From assembly GCA_030038715.1 (NCBI GenBank), contig JASHSO010000441.1, forward strand, positions 1 through 7,292: a stretch of DNA of 7,292 nt, given 5' to 3'. Both the position numbers and the translations under genes were made by a program. Below, one piece after another: positions 4,547-7,292 of the stretch; the stretch's first letter is position 1; each line of letters opens with the position of its first letter. Below the pieces are notes generated by a model that saw only the letters and a list, made by a program, of their open reading frames with translations, did no database searches and was not told where the DNA came from. The DNA comes from Streptosporangiaceae bacterium (lineage in GTDB: Bacteria > Actinomycetota > Actinomycetes > Streptosporangiales > Streptosporangiaceae).

Positions 4547-6349
4547 GTGCTCGAATTTGGTATCCCGGCCCTCATCGAGATCCCGGACGACGCCTGCCTG
4601 GCCGATGTCGTCTTCAGCCGCGCGGCCGCCAGCCCCGGTGAGGTCATGCTGCGCAGGCGCACCGGCACGGGCAGCTGGCAGGACGTGACCACCGAACAGT
4701 TCCGCGCTGAGGTGTCGGACCTCGCCAAGGGACTGGTCGCGGCCGGAATCGAGCCGGGCGACCGCGTCGCGCTGATGTCACGGACCCGGTACGAGTGGAC
4801 GCGTGCTGACTACGCGATCTGGACCGCCGGCGCGGTCTCCGTGCCGGTCTACGAGACCTCGTCGGCCGAACAGGTGCAGTGGATCATGGCCGACTCAGGC
4901 GCGCGTGCCGTGTTCGCGGAGAGCGACCAGCACGCCCAGGTCATCGCGAGCGTCCGGGGGCAGCTGCCGGAACTCAGCGAGCTCTGGCGGATCGACAGCC
5001 TTGACGATCTCGCCGCGACCGGCGCGGCAGTAAGCGACGAGCAGTTGCGCGAGCGGCGCACCAGCCGCGGCGCGGCGCAGACGGCAACGATCATCTATAC
5101 CTCGGGCACTACGGGCCGGCCGAAGGGCTGCGAGCTGTCCCACCGCAGCCTGCTGTCCGGCGTGCGCAACGCGGCGCACGGGGCCCTGCCCGAGCTCTTC
5201 GAGTCCACCGGCAGCTCCACCCTGCTGTTCATGCCACTAGCGCACGTCTTCGCCCGGATCATCGAGATCGGCTGCCTGGAGGCTGGCGCGATACTCGGGC
5301 ACTGGCCAGACACCGCGACGGTCGCAGCGGGCCTGCCGGAGTTCCAGCCCGCCTTCCTGCTCGCGGTCCCGCGCGTGTTCGAGAAGGTCTACAACACCGC
5401 CCTGCAACAGGCCTCCGCTAGTGCGGCGAAAAGAAGGATCTTCGCTGCGGCGAGCGACACGGCTATCGCATGGAGCCAGGCACAGGATGGTGGTCAGCGG
5501 GCGGGAGCCGGACTGCGGCTTCGGCACTCGCTCTTTGACCACCTCGTCTACGGCAAGCTGCGGGCGGCCATCGGCGGCAAGGTCAGGTATGCCGTATCCG
5601 GCGGCGCGCCGCTGGGTGAGCGCCTAGGTCACTTCTTCCGCGGGGCCGGCGTGACCGTGCTGGAGGGTTACGGCATGACCGGGACGTCGGGAGCGGCCAC
5701 GGTCAACAAGCCCACCCGGAACAAGGTCGGCACTGTCGGCCAGCCATTGCCCGGCGTCAGCATCATGATCGCCGACGACGGCGAGATCCTGGTCCGCGGC
5801 CGCATCAACTTCGGCGGCTACTGGCACAACGAGACAGCGACGACAGCGGCGTTCGACGGCGCGGACTGGCTGCGCACCGGCGACCTAGGCTCGCTGGACG
5901 ACGAGGGCTTCCTCCGCGTGACTGGCAGGAAGAAGGAAATCATCGTGACCGCCGGCGGCAAGAACGTGGCGCCCGCCGTGCTCGAGGACAGACTGCGCGC
6001 TCACCCGCTCGTGAGCCAGTGCATGGTGGTAGGCGACAAGCAGCCGTTCGTCGCCTGCCTTATCACGCTGGACGCCGAGGACATCGAATACTGGAAGAAG
6101 CAGCACGGGAAGCCGGAGAGCGCCACCGCGGCCGACCTCGTGACCGACCCCGATCTGATCGCCGATATCCAGGCTGCCGTCGATGACACGAACAAGGCGG
6201 TGTCCAGGGCCGAGTCGATCCGCAGGTTCCGGCTCTTGACCGAGGACTTCACCATCGGCAATGGCTACCTCACCCCGTCGCTGAAGGTGCGCAGGGCCGA
6301 GGTCGCCAAGGACTTCGCCGCCGAGATCGACGCCCTCTACGCACCTTGA
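4547..6349 (+). CDS. fadD15: Long-chain fatty-acid-CoA ligase, FadD15 type, with altered A5 motif
   Basis: This 600-residue protein belongs to the adenylate-forming superfamily: fatty acid, ATP and CoA give acyl-CoA via an acyl-AMP. Motifs in order are: SRTRYEW (78-84) and VPVYETSSAEQ (99-109); the P-loop YTSGTTGRPKG (184-194); MPLAHVFAR (229-237); VPRVFEKVYN (274-283); SGGAPLGERLGHFFRG (351-366); EGYGMTGTS (373-381); TGD (444-446); GRKKEIIVTAGGKNVAPAV (460-478); and TPSLKVRR (576-583) with the C-terminal catalytic Lys580. Length and order match Mycobacterium tuberculosis FadD15, which as I recall is also convergent with pimB. The striking oddity is Gly379 where the family has the Glu of YGxTE that binds Mg-ATP; the codon is GGG (5681-5683) and one base change would restore GAG. 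Everything else looks intact, with no frameshift. Activity is therefore uncertain although the family call is firm. Confidence 0.95.
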   Translation: MLEFGIPALIEIPDDACLADVVFSRAAASPGEVMLRRRTGTGSWQDVTTEQFRAEVSDLAKGLVAAGIEPGDRVALMSRTRYEWTRADYAIWTAGAVSVPVYETSSAEQVQWIMADSGARAVFAESDQHAQVIASVRGQLPELSELWRIDSLDDLAATGAAVSDEQLRERRTSRGAAQTATIIYTSGTTGRPKGCELSHRSLLSGVRNAAHGALPELFESTGSSTLLFMPLAHVFARIIEIGCLEAGAILGHWPDTATVAAGLPEFQPAFLLAVPRVFEKVYNTALQQASASAAKRRIFAAASDTAIAWSQAQDGGQRAGAGLRLRHSLFDHLVYGKLRAAIGGKVRYAVSGGAPLGERLGHFFRGAGVTVLEGYGMTGTSGAATVNKPTRNKVGTVGQPLPGVSIMIADDGEILVRGRINFGGYWHNETATTAAFDGADWLRTGDLGSLDDEGFLRVTGRKKEIIVTAGGKNVAPAVLEDRLRAHPLVSQCMVVGDKQPFVACLITLDAEDIEYWKKQHGKPESATAADLVTDPDLIADIQAAVDDTNKAVSRAESIRRFRLLTEDFTIGNGYLTPSLKVRRAEVAKDFAAEIDALYAP

Positions 6350-6364
6350 GTAAGCCGCTCCTAC

Positions 6365-7292
6365 CTAGCCCGCCAAGACCTCCCGCAGCCGCCCGGCGAC
6401 CAGGTCCCAGGTCCATTCCCGCTCTATCCAGGCCCGGCCCTTCTCGCCCATGGCGACAGACCCCGCCGGGTCGTTGAGCAGTTCTGTGAGCCTGTCCGCG
6501 AGCACGCCCTCGTCGCGACCGGGCACGACGTAGCCGGTCTCGCCGTCGACGACAGCGTCCGGGGCGCCGCCAGAGTCGCCTGCCACCACGGGCAGCCCGG
6601 ATGCCGACGCCTCCAGGTAGACGATGCCCAGCCCCTCCACGTCCAGCCCGCCGCGGCGGGTCCGGCAAGGCATGGCGAAGACGTTGCCAGCGTCGTAGTA
6701 CCAGGGCAGTTCCACCGCCGGCACCGGGCCGGTGAACAGGACCGCGTCGGACACGCCGGCCTTGGCCGCAACGCGGCCAAGGCCGGCCCGGTACGGCCCA
6801 TCGCCCACTAGCACAAGCAGGGGCCGGCCGGCCGACCTGGCGAGCACGCCGGGCCAGGCCCTGATCAGGGTGTCCTGACCCTTACGCGGCACCATCCTGG
6901 ACACGCACACCACGACGGGCCGGTCCGGCGCGATGCCGAGCCGCCGCCTGATCAGCGCGCCACCCGCACCTGGCCGGAACACCGCGGGGTCCACTCCGGG
7001 TGCCAGCTGCACCATCGCGGCCGCGGCCCGCGGCGACAGCGCCCCGGCGAGCCGGGCACGGAAGTAGTCGGCGAGGTAAGTGAGCACATCGACCTCGTCG
7101 CCGATCCGGCGCAGCAGCGACCGGGCGCCCGGCAGCGCGGCCCAGCCGGCCTCGTGGCCGTGGGTCAGCCCGATTACCCGCCGCGCTCCGGCCCGGCGCA
7201 GTGCCGGAGCCAGCAGACCGAGCGGAGCGGCGGCACCGAAGAGCACGGTGTCGCAACCGTGCTCGGTCAGCAGCGCGCGGGCGCGCTCGCCG
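6365..7292 (-). CDS. pimB: GT4 glycosyltransferase, PimB'-type mannosyltransferase (5' end cut by window edge)
   Basis: The visible 309 codons cover the end of the N-terminal Rossmann domain and all of the donor-binding domain; about 75-90 N-terminal residues lie beyond the right edge. The frame continues past the GTG at 7246 as GERARALLTEHGCDT into the edge, so that GTG is internal. Landmarks are FGAAAPLGLLAPALRRAG, the THGHEAGW segment, CVSRMVPRKGQD with the donor-phosphate Arg-Lys (about 6872-6889), GDGPYRAGL, and FAMPCRTRRGGLDVEGLGIVYLEAS, whose two Glu (codons 6635-6637 and 6611-6613) form the GT4 E-x7-E motif. The closest characterised relatives are mycobacterial and corynebacterial PimB', which add the second mannose from GDP-mannose to acylated phosphatidylinositol mannoside on the cytoplasmic membrane face. 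Convergent pairing with a fadD15-like gene, as I recall for Rv2187/Rv2188c, supports the assignment. In a non-mycobacterial host the exact acceptor is inferred. Confidence 0.9.
   Translation of the reverse strand, partial: GERARALLTEHGCDTVLFGAAAPLGLLAPALRRAGARRVIGLTHGHEAGWAALPGARSLLRRIGDEVDVLTYLADYFRARLAGALSPRAAAAMVQLAPGVDPAVFRPGAGGALIRRRLGIAPDRPVVVCVSRMVPRKGQDTLIRAWPGVLARSAGRPLLVLVGDGPYRAGLGRVAAKAGVSDAVLFTGPVPAVELPWYYDAGNVFAMPCRTRRGGLDVEGLGIVYLEASASGLPVVAGDSGGAPDAVVDGETGYVVPGRDEGVLADRLTELLNDPAGSVAMGEKGRAWIEREWTWDLVAGRLREVLAG
6755..6787. repeat. Perfect 15+15 base inverted repeat inside the glycosyltransferase gene
   Basis: GCCGGCCTTGGCCGC (6755-6769) and GCGGCCAAGGCCGGC (6773-6787) are exact reverse complements separated by AAC. 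The pairing stops at both outer edges. In the coding strand it encodes AGLGRVAAKAG between GDGPYR and the VSDAVLFTG strand, so the reading frame is intact. The RNA hairpin would be very stable on either strand. No T-tract follows. Confidence 0.85.

Noticed and set aside
1..7292. Mobile element, phage or defence island
   Set aside because: No transposase, integrase, terminal repeats or toxin-antitoxin genes are seen; base composition is even and the gene order looks like conserved core chromosome.

Overview
The window reads as a chromosomal core-metabolism stretch from a high-GC actinobacterium. G or C dominates third codon positions, starts are ATG or GTG, SD sites are AGGAG-like, and every recognisable protein resembles an actinomycete family. 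The gene content recalls the Streptomyces pfkA / glkA neighbourhood and the mycobacterial TB16.3 - fadD15 - pimB neighbourhood. An actinomycete outside the mycobacteria, for example the Streptosporangiales or a relative, fits best, but genus cannot be read from this sequence. I see no insertion sequence, phage gene, CRISPR array, tRNA or rRNA.

Layout from left to right. (1) The first 14 codons of a 6-phosphofructokinase (pfkA) run off the left edge on the minus strand. (2) A 188-base divergent intergenic region follows. (3) A plus-strand pair encodes a monoglyceride-lipase-like alpha/beta hydrolase and a small protein with two C-terminal membrane helices. (4) This pair converges, with one base between stop codons, on a minus-strand series. 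In transcription order that series is a calcineurin-like metallophosphoesterase, a SRPBCC/START-like lipid-binding-fold protein, an unrecognised protein with a C-x2-CP-x-C motif and a Gly/Gln-rich repeat tail, and a ROK-family glucokinase (glkA-like) whose start lies inside the preceding gene. (5) A 119-base divergent region carries a 13-base perfect palindrome that places a -10-like hexamer on each strand. (6) A plus-strand long-chain acyl-CoA ligase of the FadD15 type follows. (7) It converges on a minus-strand GT4 glycosyltransferase of the PimB' type, cut by the right edge.

Functionally, the left half pairs two glycolytic entry enzymes: glucokinase makes glucose-6-phosphate and phosphofructokinase commits fructose-6-phosphate. 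The right half concerns lipids and the envelope: fatty-acid activation, phosphatidylinositol mannoside synthesis, and possibly the SRPBCC protein and the hydrolase.

I do not see an obvious undescribed multi-gene system; the gene set looks like conserved housekeeping. The points most worth a second look are: the acyl-CoA ligase has Gly where the family has the Mg-ATP-binding Glu of the YGxTE motif; a perfect 15+15 base inverted repeat lies inside the glycosyltransferase gene; the symmetric promoter-like palindrome abuts an apparently leaderless start; and the Cys-motif protein overlaps the glucokinase gene by 23 bases.
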